A DNA stretch of 55,441 nt from Rhodospirillaceae bacterium (GCA_002737725.1 NSIP01000015.1:1-55441), one strand, 5' to 3'; positions 17,701 to 27,677 are shown, numbered from the stretch's first letter. The notes: a model not told the origin generated them from the sequence alone. Program-made: numbers and translations.

Positions 17701-18243
17701 CAGGTGCGGCTTATCACCCTCATCGCTGGAAACGATCATCGCGTCGCGCACTTGATCGAGCACCTCGGCGGCTGACCGCTCGTCCATCAGTTCAAATTGC
17801 GGCGAAACCCCCGCTTCGATCGGGAACCGGCGAAGCAAGGATTGGCAAAAGGCATGAATAGTTTGAATACGCAGGCCGCCTGGTGCGTCGAGCACACGCG
17901 CAAATAATTGCCGTGCCCGCCTCTCGTCTTGCGCAGTCGCATCACGAAGCAGGAGAGCAGAAATGTCTTTGTTGAGGGCGAGGTCAGGCGCACTCACCCA
18001 CTTCGCAAGGCCTTGGGTAATGCGATTGGCCATCTCGGCGGCGGCGGCTTTGGTAAAGGTCACACATAGAATGCGATGCGGCGCGACACCCGCTAACATC
18101 AACGCGAGAACTCTATTTGTCAGCACGGTCGTTTTGCCCGACCCGGCGGAAGCTGACACCCAGGCGCTGATCTTGGGGTCGATGGCCTGGCTTTGTGCGC
18201 GCCTCGCAACAGCAATGGCATCAAGGGTGTCGGAGGTGCTCAT
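14749..18243 (-). CDS. addA: Double-strand break repair helicase-nuclease subunit AddA
   Basis: 1164 residues. UvrD-like helicase: the P-loop ASAGSGKT is at 31-38; VTFTKAAAAEMANRI, a DEAQDTNPAQ-type Walker B, VGDRKQSIYSFQGADP and VYVAMTRAEDQLY-like motif VI (here LLYVAMTRAEDQLYV) appear in order. The C-terminal RecB-like nuclease has GQLDRLA and IIDYKTNR, with the catalytic Asp and Lys. AddA with AddB unwinds and trims DNA ends for RecA loading, the alphaproteobacterial counterpart of RecBCD. The start overlaps the addB stop by 4 bp. Length and motif order are normal. Confidence 0.96.
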   Translation of the reverse strand: MSTSDTLDAIAVARRAQSQAIDPKISAWVSASAGSGKTTVLTNRVLALMLAGVAPHRILCVTFTKAAAAEMANRITQGLAKWVSAPDLALNKDISALLLRDATAQDERRARQLFARVLDAPGGLRIQTIHAFCQSLLRRFPIEAGVSPQFELMDERSAAEVLDQVRDAMIVSSDEGDKPHLAAALDFMTSRLHETRFPEIVSSLIFQRSKIERLFDRYGGLNESGLRATIAALKSILTLEADETTSQALTKACLDTPINNAALKRALAALSSGSKTDQERAAVMAGWLDDASQRVLRFDDYSGAFLTQEKQPRKTLATKDACKADPDVLPILQHEAARLAAVHDRLARLKTAEATTALLTIALEILASYRNYKQQRSLLDYDDLIHITRRLLRTPGVAAWVLYKLDGGIDHILIDEAQDTNPAQWDIIGALTDEFFAGEGRFEDRAQETTIDRTVFAVGDRKQSIYSFQGADPAGFVAWRDSFAAKVGDAGKLWRNVDMNVSFRSTESILKAVDLTFSSAEAKDGVAESNATTSHLVERKGMAGRVEVWPAVIPLQSAELPPWKPPVKRTRGDSPQNRLAQLIAERIARMVGTEKLPARDNVIRAGDIMVLVRRRTGFVDELVRQLKARQVAVAGVDRMILPQQLAVMDLIALGQFLLLPSDDLILATILKSPLIDLTEDQLFELAHPRGNLSLWEALSHHAGAGNAFGQAHKILADLLDRTDYLTPFALFSHVTVACDGRRKALGRLGFEADDPMDEFLALALAYEKNHPPSLQAFLHWVQRGEIEIKRDLEQGGGDAVRIMTVHGSKGLQAPIVFMPDTFQVPTQRETLLWTEGDKPMLLWCPSSEDADTLSVTLRDNAKAKQMQEYRRLLYVAMTRAEDQLYVCGWETKRSTNEGNWYGLIHSGLDRIAHKETNAFLELQNITSSADVLILENLQTVPAKHHQVDTTSDEASPLPIWASTPPPPEHDPPQPLAPSRASRTEPAVISPLGEDSKQRFQRGLIIHRLLQTLPELPPPRRPAAASAFVSRSSWNLPLAQQQAIVSETLAVLDTPDFKALFAPGSLAEVPIVGLVGQHAVSGQLDRLAITQQEVWIIDYKTNRPPPRDVKNVDQGYVFQMAVYRDVLRRIYPQLAVRCVLLWTDGPFTMELPAAMLDAALSHVAA

Positions 18244-21233
18244 GACTCGCCCTCCTCAGCCGAGGCCCATTCTTTTATGCGGGCTAAATGCTCGTAGTCA
18301 CTATATTTTGGCGCGAATTCGGGTCGCGGCCGCGCCTGATAAGGTGTTTCAACCTTATCGAATTCTGAAATCAGTTTCGCCAAACCATCATAGGCTTCTG
18401 CGACCAACGTCTTCACATCCGCTTTGATGGGCATTTGCTTGGCGCCATCCTCGCGCCCATGCAAGTGCCAGAACGCCAATTCGGCAATGTCCGTGGCGAG
18501 GATTCCAGGAAAACCTTTATTTAGCACCATCATGGCTTCCAGCGGCAGTTGTGGTGCGAAGCCTGCAGTCACTTCCTTGCTCGACGGCGGTGGCCCGGTT
18601 TTGTAGTCAATAATGACCACAGCCCCGTCCTTCCTGACATCGATGCGGTCAGCTTTTGCAACTAAATCGAAAGGTCCGCCGATAGCCGATAATCTGAGCG
18701 TGCCTTTTAATTCGACGGACGATGATTTGATCTCCTGGCGGCGCTCTTTCTCGGTGCTGACAAACCAGCGTGCGATTCGTTGAAAGCGCGGCCACCAGAA
18801 GGCGCGAACTGCGGGGCGAACGGTTGAGGCGGTGAAGAGATTTTCTCCAATCTCGAGAAGTTGCTGTTCGTTTGAGCCATTAATGGTTACGAATTCCTGC
18901 AACGCGCGATGGATTAAAATACCATAATCAGCTGCGGCAACATCGGCATCAATAGAGTCGAGCGCGTCGAGGCGAAGGATAGTGCGCGCATAAATAGCGT
19001 AAGGGTCGCGCATCCATGTTTCGACTTGCGTGACTGACAGTCGTCGTGGCCGTGCACTCAAAGGGGGGCGCGGTTCGGGCGCGAGCCATGGCCTGATGGC
19101 AGCAGGTCGAGTGACGTGTCGCGCCGCATCTAGCCATGAGGCGCGGGTGATCAAAGTGGGGAGGCCGGCGGCGACGATGACCTGATCCAGCCGCATCAAC
19201 CACCGCGACGGTACGCTGGGTGCGCCTTCAGTTTTGGTCGAGCGCGACAAAATAACCCGAGGTGCACATAAGGCTTCGGCGATGTCGTGAGCTGAAAATC
19301 CGATGCGCCGTTCGGGGCTTGGGAGTCCGCAGCGCGCGCGCATGGGTCGGCTCAGCCACGGATCAGGTGCGGGGTCTGCAGGCCACACACCTTCATTCAG
19401 GCCCGCCAAGATCATCGTGCCAAAGCGCTGTAACCTTGCTTCCAATGGCCCCAAGATCGCGAGTCTGGGGTGCTTGCCATAACGCGGCCGCACGACGCGC
19501 CCTCCCAGGAGCGCAGCGAACAGCGATGGGTAAGCGTTCGGTGTTATGGGCGGCAGGGCTTGGCAGGCATTCGCAAGTTCGGCGATCACCGTTGCGGCAC
19601 TTTCGCCGTCCTCGCCCGCCCATAGTCGCAAGGGTCCTGCGGTTTCGTGCGCAGCCGCTAAAGCCTCGGCGCAGCGCATATGGGCTTCGAGCAGCACGGA
19701 GACAGAAGATTCTGCGCCTGACATCGCCGTGACGAAGCCATCACAGGCGCGTGCAAGATGATCAATCCAGCCCGCAATCTCTTTGCCGTTCTCGTTCAAT
19801 GCGCCGGCCATGAGACGCAATGATTCCAAACCAGGGGCTGGACGTGGTCCCCGAAACAGCACGCGTTCGGCCAGTCGCGTGAGATTGCGAAACACCACAG
19901 GGTCCATGCCGCTTGCCGCAAGCGGGTGCTGACAGACACTGAGAACCGGCAGCGGAGCAAAATTTGAGGCCACCATTTCGGCACTAAGTCGCAGGAAGGC
20001 CCCAACCGGGGAAATATCAAGATCACGCCCCGCAGAGTCATCGATGCTGATGCCCCAACGCTCGAGCTCACTTGCCACCCGCATCGCCAATTCTCGATCT
20101 GGCGTGACGAGTGCGCATGTTTGCTCGGGAGTCTCTAAGGCCTCGCGCATGGCCATGGCGATGGCTGCTGCCTCTTCGCGGGGCGATGGCGCAGTCAGTC
20201 GGTAGAGTCCCTGAATGGCTGTGGGCGATAACGTGCAATCGGCCCAGGCCTCCGTTGCTGCCGCAGGCCGCATTAATTCAGAAACGAAGCGTATCCGTTC
20301 CCATGACGCACTGTCAGGCTTTACGACATTTGCTCCAGGCCATGACAAGACATCGCTGCGGCTGAGCTTGAGCTGCGCCAAAAGATGTTTCAGACCAAAC
20401 TGTGGATGCATTTCATCAATGACGGCCCAGCTCGGCTCATCAAGGCCTTGATCCAGACCCGGCAGAACCACACATCCTTGCGGCAAGTTGGCAATCACGC
20501 TGAGCAAATCAGCGGTTGCTGGAATGCTGCCGGTTGAGCCGGCCGCAATGATCGGGCCTGGTAACTGATCGCCACGCGCGCGCCAAATTGCGGCCTGTGC
20601 AGCAAAAACACGATTTCGATGATCGATGGGATCGATGCACCCTTCGCTGCGCAGGATGTCGGGCCAATGAGACGTAATAATATCGAGAAAGCTCAGTGTC
20701 TCCTGCCAATGCACGGCGTAATCGTCGGGGACGAGTGTTTTGAAGACACTGGAATTAATTCGCTCGGTCTGCATTTGGTCGATGAGGCGCGCGAGTTCGG
20801 CAGCAAGCGCAACTGCTTGGTCATGCGTAGTGTTGTCACGCTTCAGAATTAATGATGCGAGTAACATTTTTCGGCGCAGTGCATCGATGGGGGGTGGAAT
20901 ATCTGCCATCGCATCACCCTGAACGGCAAACCCGCTCAGCAGGGCTTCTTCGTCGTCAAGATCATTCAAAGGCATCAGGCGCGGCAGTAAAACTGGTGTC
21001 CCATTGCCCAGCCGTAAAAAAGCCTCTCGGAGCGAACGGCAAGCGCGTCGCGTGGGCAGCAGCACGGTCATGCGGGCCAGCGTCAGGGGAACTGCCGCCG
21101 CATCAGCTAATAATCCTCGCGCTAACGCATCAACAAAACTGTCGGTCGCTGGGATTGTGAAAACCGTGGGCTGGCCGGGCTTTTTCAGCCGTTGCCAACT
21201 CTGGATGTCAGGTCGAGGCTCAAGGGCGCTCAT
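18240..21233 (-). CDS. addB: Double-strand break repair protein AddB
   Basis: 997 residues from ATG 21233 (MSALEPRPDI); the frame is open a further 52 codons but that overlaps murU and has no similarity. Family features: a degenerate helicase N-terminal part with the P-loop-like stretch LLPTRRACRSLREAF, the LAAGSTGSIPAT segment, ARLQRFGTMILAGLNEGVWP, and a C-terminal RecB-type nuclease with LVAKADRIDV and VIIDYKTG holding the catalytic acidic residues and Lys. AddB recognises Chi-like sites and cuts one strand. It overlaps murU and addA by 4 bp (ATGA) at each end, so all three are coupled. Confidence 0.95.
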   Translation of the reverse strand: MSALEPRPDIQSWQRLKKPGQPTVFTIPATDSFVDALARGLLADAAAVPLTLARMTVLLPTRRACRSLREAFLRLGNGTPVLLPRLMPLNDLDDEEALLSGFAVQGDAMADIPPPIDALRRKMLLASLILKRDNTTHDQAVALAAELARLIDQMQTERINSSVFKTLVPDDYAVHWQETLSFLDIITSHWPDILRSEGCIDPIDHRNRVFAAQAAIWRARGDQLPGPIIAAGSTGSIPATADLLSVIANLPQGCVVLPGLDQGLDEPSWAVIDEMHPQFGLKHLLAQLKLSRSDVLSWPGANVVKPDSASWERIRFVSELMRPAAATEAWADCTLSPTAIQGLYRLTAPSPREEAAAIAMAMREALETPEQTCALVTPDRELAMRVASELERWGISIDDSAGRDLDISPVGAFLRLSAEMVASNFAPLPVLSVCQHPLAASGMDPVVFRNLTRLAERVLFRGPRPAPGLESLRLMAGALNENGKEIAGWIDHLARACDGFVTAMSGAESSVSVLLEAHMRCAEALAAAHETAGPLRLWAGEDGESAATVIAELANACQALPPITPNAYPSLFAALLGGRVVRPRYGKHPRLAILGPLEARLQRFGTMILAGLNEGVWPADPAPDPWLSRPMRARCGLPSPERRIGFSAHDIAEALCAPRVILSRSTKTEGAPSVPSRWLMRLDQVIVAAGLPTLITRASWLDAARHVTRPAAIRPWLAPEPRPPLSARPRRLSVTQVETWMRDPYAIYARTILRLDALDSIDADVAAADYGILIHRALQEFVTINGSNEQQLLEIGENLFTASTVRPAVRAFWWPRFQRIARWFVSTEKERRQEIKSSSVELKGTLRLSAIGGPFDLVAKADRIDVRKDGAVVIIDYKTGPPPSSKEVTAGFAPQLPLEAMMVLNKGFPGILATDIAELAFWHLHGREDGAKQMPIKADVKTLVAEAYDGLAKLISEFDKVETPYQARPRPEFAPKYSDYEHLARIKEWASAEEGES

Positions 21234-21976
21234 GCGCGCGACGATACCGTGTCTGCGGCCAAGCCCATATGCTTCAGGTGCGCATCCGTGGTAACGACCG
21301 CCTCGGGCGTGCCCACATGAAACCACGCGCCATCTTGGACGACCCCGGCAATCCGCCCAGCCGCCATCAGTCGTTGCCAAATCCGCCACATCGAAAAGGG
21401 TTCGAGCTTCTCGGCCTTAAAAATCTCCGGCCGAAGCAGTTGAATCCCGGCATAGACGAAAGGCACCTTCAATGTTGATGCACGCGGGGTGAGTCGCGAT
21501 TGGGAATCCATTGCAAAATCTCCCGGCCCATCGAAGCCATGGGTCAACTCAAGTGGGTGCAGCAGAAGCAGCGCATCGATTGATTCGCTCCAAGAACTTT
21601 GGAGGCGCGCAACTGCGGACATGCTGCCGCCCACTGTGAACGCATCGGTGTTAGCGGCCAAAAAAGGTTCAGTCCCAAGCAAAGGCAAAGCCTTGATGAT
21701 CCCGCCACCCGTTTCCAAGAGCAGGTCCGTTTCATCCGAGATCACAATCTGCGGGGCAGTTCTCGTTGCGACGTGGCTGCGTATGAATGGCGCGAGGTGA
21801 TGTACGTTGATGATCGCTTTGGTGATGCCTGATGCGGCGAAGTCATCCAGTACCCAATCGATCAAAGCTTTCCCACCAACGTTGACTAATGGTTTTGGTA
21901 AGGTGTTAGTGATCGGTTGCATCCGTGTGCCTAATCCAGCGGCTAACACCATGGCTGTTGTGACCGGCTTGATCAT
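21230..21976 (-). CDS. murU: N-acetylmuramate alpha-1-phosphate uridylyltransferase (MurU-like)
   Basis: 248 residues of nucleotidyltransferase fold. The signature AAGLGTRMQPITNTLPKPL near 13-31 binds UTP; INVHHLAPFI and NTDAF (metal-binding Asp) follow. Next to a sugar kinase gene of the AmgK type this fits MurU, which makes UDP-MurNAc from MurNAc-1-phosphate in the recycling route that bypasses MurA and gives intrinsic fosfomycin tolerance. That role comes from knowledge of Pseudomonas and Caulobacter pairs; glucose- or mannose-1-phosphate activity cannot be excluded by sequence alone. Overlaps both neighbours by 4 bp. Confidence 0.85.
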   Translation of the reverse strand: MIKPVTTAMVLAAGLGTRMQPITNTLPKPLVNVGGKALIDWVLDDFAASGITKAIINVHHLAPFIRSHVATRTAPQIVISDETDLLLETGGGIIKALPLLGTEPFLAANTDAFTVGGSMSAVARLQSSWSESIDALLLLHPLELTHGFDGPGDFAMDSQSRLTPRASTLKVPFVYAGIQLLRPEIFKAEKLEPFSMWRIWQRLMAAGRIAGVVQDGAWFHVGTPEAVVTTDAHLKHMGLAADTVSSRA

Positions 21977-22980
21977 GGCGCGGGTACGCTACGCATCGGG
22001 GCCGGAATATGAAGATCGAGCCATGCTTTCAACTCCGACAGAGCCGCGTGCTGCAAACATTGATCCATATAGCGCCACAAACGCGGCATATGAACAAGGT
22101 AGTGGAGTTTGTTGTCGCGCAGTTTCAGCCGCGCAAATGTGCCAATCACTCGAACATGGCGCTGGGCGGCCATGACTGCCCACGATGTTGCAAAAGCTTT
22201 GGGATCAAGCGCGGGGAACGCCGCTAAGTACCGCGCCTTCATCTCGGCGACGAGGGTGGGATCGATATCTCGTCGCGCGTCTTCGAGTAACGAGAGTAAA
22301 TCGTAGGTTACGGGCCCTGCAACGGCATCTTGAAAATCAAGAATGCCGCAAGCTCTCATGTCGGGCCGGTCAAATAAACCGAGTAAATTATCAACATGAT
22401 AATCGAACAGGATCAGCGAAGTGGGCGCCAGCCAGGCTTTTGGGAGAATTGCTTGCCAAAGTTCATTAAACCCGCGTTGCACCTGGTCGGGCAAAGCCGA
22501 TGCCTCTACGAGAGGTCGATACCACACGTTGATGCGATTGACCTCCTCTAACAGGCGTGGCGTATCGTAAGTCTTGACGCCCTCGGGAATCGCTTTGGCT
22601 TGGGGAATGCTATGCAAGGCGATTAAAGCATCGGTCGCGAGAGTATAAAGAGCACGCTCATCATGGCCGCTGGCAAGTAAGCGCGTATATGTGTTGTCCC
22701 CGAGGTCTTCTAGCAGCAACAGCCCGGCCTCATGATCTTCGGCCAGAATCTCGGGCACGCTAAACCCAAGTGCAAATAAGTGCCGCGCGATACGTACAAA
22801 TGCCCGCACGTCTTCATGCGGGGGTGGGGCGTCCATCAGCACGGCGCGGCCCTTTGTTCCTTCCAGACGATCATACTTTCGGAAAGACGCATCACCAGCC
22901 AAGCGCCAGCGCTTGGCTGTGTCCCAATCCGCTCGGCGCAGAAAATTTTGAATCTCTGTCTCGCGCAACTTCGTCACCAC
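21973..22980 (-). CDS. amgK: Anomeric MurNAc/GlcNAc kinase (AmgK-like phosphotransferase)
   Basis: 335 residues of aminoglycoside-phosphotransferase fold. N-terminal GDASFRKYDRL is the family nucleotide loop; LLLLEDLGDNTY is the hinge; LILFDYHVDNLL carries the catalytic Asp and Asn (HxDN-like, here YHVDN); GILDFQDAVAGP carries the metal-binding Asp. It phosphorylates MurNAc at C1 for MurU. It starts 3 bases after tsaE and overlaps murU by 4 bp. Its place in tsaE-amgK-murU-addB-addA is a recognised alphaproteobacterial order. Confidence 0.87.
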   Translation of the reverse strand: MVTKLRETEIQNFLRRADWDTAKRWRLAGDASFRKYDRLEGTKGRAVLMDAPPPHEDVRAFVRIARHLFALGFSVPEILAEDHEAGLLLLEDLGDNTYTRLLASGHDERALYTLATDALIALHSIPQAKAIPEGVKTYDTPRLLEEVNRINVWYRPLVEASALPDQVQRGFNELWQAILPKAWLAPTSLILFDYHVDNLLGLFDRPDMRACGILDFQDAVAGPVTYDLLSLLEDARRDIDPTLVAEMKARYLAAFPALDPKAFATSWAVMAAQRHVRVIGTFARLKLRDNKLHYLVHMPRLWRYMDQCLQHAALSELKAWLDLHIPAPMRSVPAP

Positions 22981-22983
22981 ACG

Positions 22984-23454
22984 TTACAACACAACACGCC
23001 TCAGGCGCTCAGCCCAATGATAACCACCATCACATTCAATCCGTCGTAGGTTCGCATCAGAGGGTTCAAACTGAAACGTCAGCAGGAGACGACTCTTGGG
23101 CAGCAAAGTCCCCATACGCTCGGGCCACTCGACTAAACATATCGACGTGCCAAAAGCCTCTTCCAGGCCTAACTCAAGTGCGTCGTCGGGCTTGGTCAGG
23201 CGGTAGAGATCGCAATGCCATAAGGGGCCCTTGGCGGTATCATAGGCCTGCATCAACGTAAATGTCGGGCTTGGCACATCATCATGGGCATTGGTGAGCG
23301 CACGAACAAAACCGCGCGCAAACGTAGTTTTCCCAGCACCCAGATCGCCCGATAAGCCGATCACATCGCCGATCTGCACAATCCCAGCCAGCTTGGCGGC
23401 AAGGTGCTCGGTTTCAATCGTGCTTCGGCACATCATGTGTGAGATCACGCCCAT
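22984..23454 (-). CDS. tsaE: tRNA threonylcarbamoyladenosine biosynthesis ATPase TsaE
   Basis: 156 residues. The P-loop GDLGAGKT is at 36-43; PSPTFTLMQAYD and HCDLYRL follow, then the Walker-B-like LVEWPER. TsaE helps TsaB/TsaD make t6A37 on tRNAs that read ANN codons. The start could be the first Met or one of the Mets at 7-8; the conserved region begins after about residue 11. It lies 7 bases after the sensor-kinase-like gene. Confidence 0.93.
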   Translation of the reverse strand: MGVISHMMCRSTIETEHLAAKLAGIVQIGDVIGLSGDLGAGKTTFARGFVRALTNAHDDVPSPTFTLMQAYDTAKGPLWHCDLYRLTKPDDALELGLEEAFGTSICLVEWPERMGTLLPKSRLLLTFQFEPSDANLRRIECDGGYHWAERLRRVVL

Positions 23455-23461
23455 GTCCCGC

Positions 23462-25855
23462 TCACGCGCGCTTCTTTGCTGGGGCGGGGGCGTCGCCGAC
23501 CGGGACCGTCCATGTCAAGGTTCGGTGTGTGCCCGCAATGGCTTCCGACAACGTATCGTCGCTGCCGCTAGCCATGCGCTTGCAGAAATCGACAGCAATG
23601 CGTGCTGATGTGACATCAGAGATGGCTTGGCCAGTATAGCCGAAACTAAACTCTGCCTTGCGCAATTGGCGCACGACGCTGACCTCGACCGCCTCACCTT
23701 CACAGCAATCGATGGTCGCGCTGATGAGCAAAAACAAAGCGAGCTTGAGCCGCGTTTCGTCCGTGACGATCGATCCGGCTGTGCTGCTTCCGGTTATTGT
23801 GAGCTTCAGGTCGCGTGACGTGGCTGAAGGCGTGAGCAAACGCTCGACGCGTCCCACAAGGATAGCCAGATCGACCGCATCGAGGCGCAGGGCGTGGTGC
23901 GCTGGATTGGCGCCGATAATGTCTTGCGCGTCTGCAACCATTTCCGATAGGGACAGCGCGACGGCTGCTAAAGCACCATCTTTGTCTTTAGATTTTCCAT
24001 TGGCCAACTGCGATAATCGCTCCATATCTCCGCTGATCGCATTGAAAAAGCGCGCCGCGATATCTGATTTCAATCGCTCGCTGGCCGCCAAAGACTCAGC
24101 TTTGGTACGCATGTGCTGCAGCGCGCGCTCGGGGGCAGATACATCGTTATAGCAATACAGCACGCCACCGTCAGGCAGCGGCACCGCAACGAACTCTAAC
24201 ACCGAGCCCCGGCTGGGGATTACGCGGCCCTGTTGGGTCATGCGCTGTTGATCGGGGTCGAGTGCGGCTAACAACGTGGTGCGATGGCGGAAAAACACGA
24301 CTTCATCATCGAACAACGTTTTAAATGCATCAATCACGTTGGTCAGCGGTGGGCCATCTTGCAAGGCCGCTGGGTTGAGCTGCCACAAAACCGCAAAAGA
24401 TGGATTGGCCAAACGCAACCGCCCATCGGCACCGAACACCGCTACGGCCTCTTCAAGGTTGTCGATGGTTTCGCGCTGCACTGCGATGAGGGTGTTGTAT
24501 GACCGCTCTAAGGCCAGCTTGTCGGTGACATCTTCATAGGTCATCAACAGCCCGCCCATGGGATGGGGCGCAATCGTGCGCCGTAACGTCGCTCCATCGG
24601 GGAGGTGCAGCACATCTTCGAGTGGCTCGAGCAGCGAATTAAACCGCGCAACCTCTTTGTCTTTAAATGCAGGAAAGTCGGCGACTTCGGGGAGGCGACG
24701 CTGATTGCGTTTAGCATCGAGCACGGCTGCGTATCCTGGCGCTTCGGCTAGCCACGCGGCATCTAACACCCAAAGCTTGGTAAAGGCTGCGTTGTGAAAT
24801 GCCAAACGTGTGTCGGGCCCAAAGACGGCAATCGCAGTGCCTAGGCGTTCTAAGACGTCGGCCTGTGCGGCCGCTTCACGTTTGAGGCGCGTTTCTAATT
24901 CTTCCTGGCGCGTAATATCGTATGCAATGCCGGCCGTGAGCCGCCCCGACCCGTCTGAAAGCAGCGGGACATCGGTCTTTGTCTTTGCCGCTTCGTTTGC
25001 CTCAGCTTTGATTTGCATGGGCGCTTCGGTGACTTCTATCAATCGTCGGCTGCCGTCAATCACCATGTGAAACGAAGCCTTGCGTGTTTTAGCAGACGCG
25101 CGCGCGGCGGCGGCCAAGGCACGCGCTTCGCGCACGCTCACGCGGGGAGCGATCTCGCGACCTCGGGCCACGACATCTGAAGCAGTTTTACCGTTTACAG
25201 CTTTGACATAGGCGTGGTTGCAATAAATCAACGAGAGGTCGTCGTCACGCACCCACACGGGGGCGTCGATGCTATCGAGGGCGACCTTCATCAACGCCGC
25301 CTCGCGTTTCAGGTTGGCGGTTTGCTCGGTCAGGGCTTCAACCGCGACGGCACTTTCAGTGACGTCGCTCATCCAGACCATATCTGCGAGGGCTTCGCCT
25401 TCTTCGTTTAACGCACGCAACCCACGCGCCTCAATGCGGCGGTTGGTTGCGGTATGGCTCAGGCCCAACCGAAACCCATGCCCACCGCCTTTCAGGCGCC
25501 GCACAGATTCGGTTAGGATATCTTGAGACGGGGTATCGAACCCTTCCAACACATCGGCAAAGGTTGCGACGCGACCTCGCAGCAAGTCCAACAGAACAGC
25601 CAAACGACGCGAGCATTGTTCTGCGGGGGCACTGTCTTGGGGCTCGCCTGCCCCTTGATAGAACCACACTACGTATCCCTCAGGGGCCGTATCAAGCGCT
25701 GAAGCGAACATGACTTGGGTTTGGATCGCCCGGTCACGCGCGACCTCGGCACGTTTCCAATGGCTGTATTGCCGCCATAGTACGGCGGCCACCGCCGGCA
25801 CGATCAGGGCCACGGCAATCAATCCGGCGATCAGCGGAAGGTTTACATCATCCAT
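23462..25855 (-). CDS. PAS-domain sensor-kinase-like protein with degenerate catalytic core
   Basis: 797 residues. One N-terminal membrane segment (about 7-28) is followed by at least three PAS-like units (around 190-320, 345-450 and 465-570; the FGPDTRLAFHNAAF and FGADGRLRLANPSF repeats are clear). The C-terminal part aligns in position with DHp and HATPase domains (LKSDIAARFFNAISGDMERL, then DETRLKLALFLLISATID), but the usual H-E-L/R or the Tyr of DivL is a Gly, the N-box Asn is absent, and no D.G.G or G.G.G box can be seen. Next to tsaE and ahcY, the gene occupies the place of a DivL-like PAS kinase in other alphaproteobacteria; that homology is inferred. It probably signals by protein contact, not phosphotransfer. 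Confidence 0.72.
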   Translation of the reverse strand: MDDVNLPLIAGLIAVALIVPAVAAVLWRQYSHWKRAEVARDRAIQTQVMFASALDTAPEGYVVWFYQGAGEPQDSAPAEQCSRRLAVLLDLLRGRVATFADVLEGFDTPSQDILTESVRRLKGGGHGFRLGLSHTATNRRIEARGLRALNEEGEALADMVWMSDVTESAVAVEALTEQTANLKREAALMKVALDSIDAPVWVRDDDLSLIYCNHAYVKAVNGKTASDVVARGREIAPRVSVREARALAAAARASAKTRKASFHMVIDGSRRLIEVTEAPMQIKAEANEAAKTKTDVPLLSDGSGRLTAGIAYDITRQEELETRLKREAAAQADVLERLGTAIAVFGPDTRLAFHNAAFTKLWVLDAAWLAEAPGYAAVLDAKRNQRRLPEVADFPAFKDKEVARFNSLLEPLEDVLHLPDGATLRRTIAPHPMGGLLMTYEDVTDKLALERSYNTLIAVQRETIDNLEEAVAVFGADGRLRLANPSFAVLWQLNPAALQDGPPLTNVIDAFKTLFDDEVVFFRHRTTLLAALDPDQQRMTQQGRVIPSRGSVLEFVAVPLPDGGVLYCYNDVSAPERALQHMRTKAESLAASERLKSDIAARFFNAISGDMERLSQLANGKSKDKDGALAAVALSLSEMVADAQDIIGANPAHHALRLDAVDLAILVGRVERLLTPSATSRDLKLTITGSSTAGSIVTDETRLKLALFLLISATIDCCEGEAVEVSVVRQLRKAEFSFGYTGQAISDVTSARIAVDFCKRMASGSDDTLSEAIAGTHRTLTWTVPVGDAPAPAKKRA

Positions 25856-25870
25856 ACGGCCAGCGGCGCA

Positions 25871-25951
25871 CTAGTGGTTCTCATGATTCTAACATTCGCA
25901 TCCTGTTTCACTGAGCTGACTTGCGAATGTTAGAATCATCAGGACCACTAG
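25871..25951. repeat. 30-bp inverted repeat, first palindrome between ahcY and the kinase-like gene
   Basis: The arm 25871-25900 and the arm 25922-25951 are reverse complements at 28 of 30 positions around a 21-base loop; the core is GATTCTAACATTCGCA. The unit is far longer than a terminator and has no T-run. The next palindrome (25968-26040) shares its TAGTGG...GATTY...ACATTCGC pattern. Confidence 0.85.
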
Positions 25952-25967
25952 AAAACATAGGTTTGTA

Positions 25968-26040
25968 GTGGAGCTTTTAGATTTGACATTCGCCTCTCAT
26001 TCAGGCCTCGGCGAGGGAGCAAATGTCAAATCCGCTCCAC
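25968..26040. repeat. Second, related palindrome
   Basis: GTGGAGC (25968-25974) pairs with GCTCCAC (26034-26040), and GATTTGACATT (25980-25990) pairs with AATGTCAAATC (26022-26032); there is a five-base insertion in the left arm against one base on the right. Left-arm order is the same as in the first palindrome, so both probably belong to one repeat family. The pair lies between the ahcY stop and the kinase-like gene start. Confidence 0.8.
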
Positions 26041-26182
26041 GCGCCGATATTGGAGTCAGAGCCGTATTCTGGCCCCGATCCAAGGTGGCTGTGAACGTAC
26101 TTCAGATCAAGAATCTTCTGAGCATTTTCCCGAGAAGTGGCCTTCCACTTGGCGTGGAAAGTGCGACCAAACGAAGAATCGA

Positions 26183-27580
<1,398 letters not shown>

Positions 27581-27618
27581 GGTGGGCTCCAACAGCGGGA
27601 TTTAAGGGAAATTCAGGG

Positions 27619-27677
27619 CCAAGGGGCAGGACCCCACAGCCAAAGTTGGAGCGCGTATACCAACCCCGGCCCCTTGG
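27619..27677 (-). promoter_or_regulatory. Structured leader upstream of ahcY
   Basis: CCAAGGGGC (27619-27627) and GCCCCTTGG (27669-27677) form a 9-bp perfect stem enclosing a second hairpin, GTTGG (27645-27649) with CCAAC (27660-27664). It ends 39 bases before the ahcY ATG. I checked it by eye against the SAH and SAM-II riboswitch patterns I remember and did not find a match. It could also be a long-loop element downstream of ptsP. Confidence 0.5.

Noticed and set aside
18240-23454. Coupling of DNA repair with cell-wall recycling as a new system
   Set aside because: The tsaE-amgK-murU-addB-addA order is a known alphaproteobacterial arrangement.
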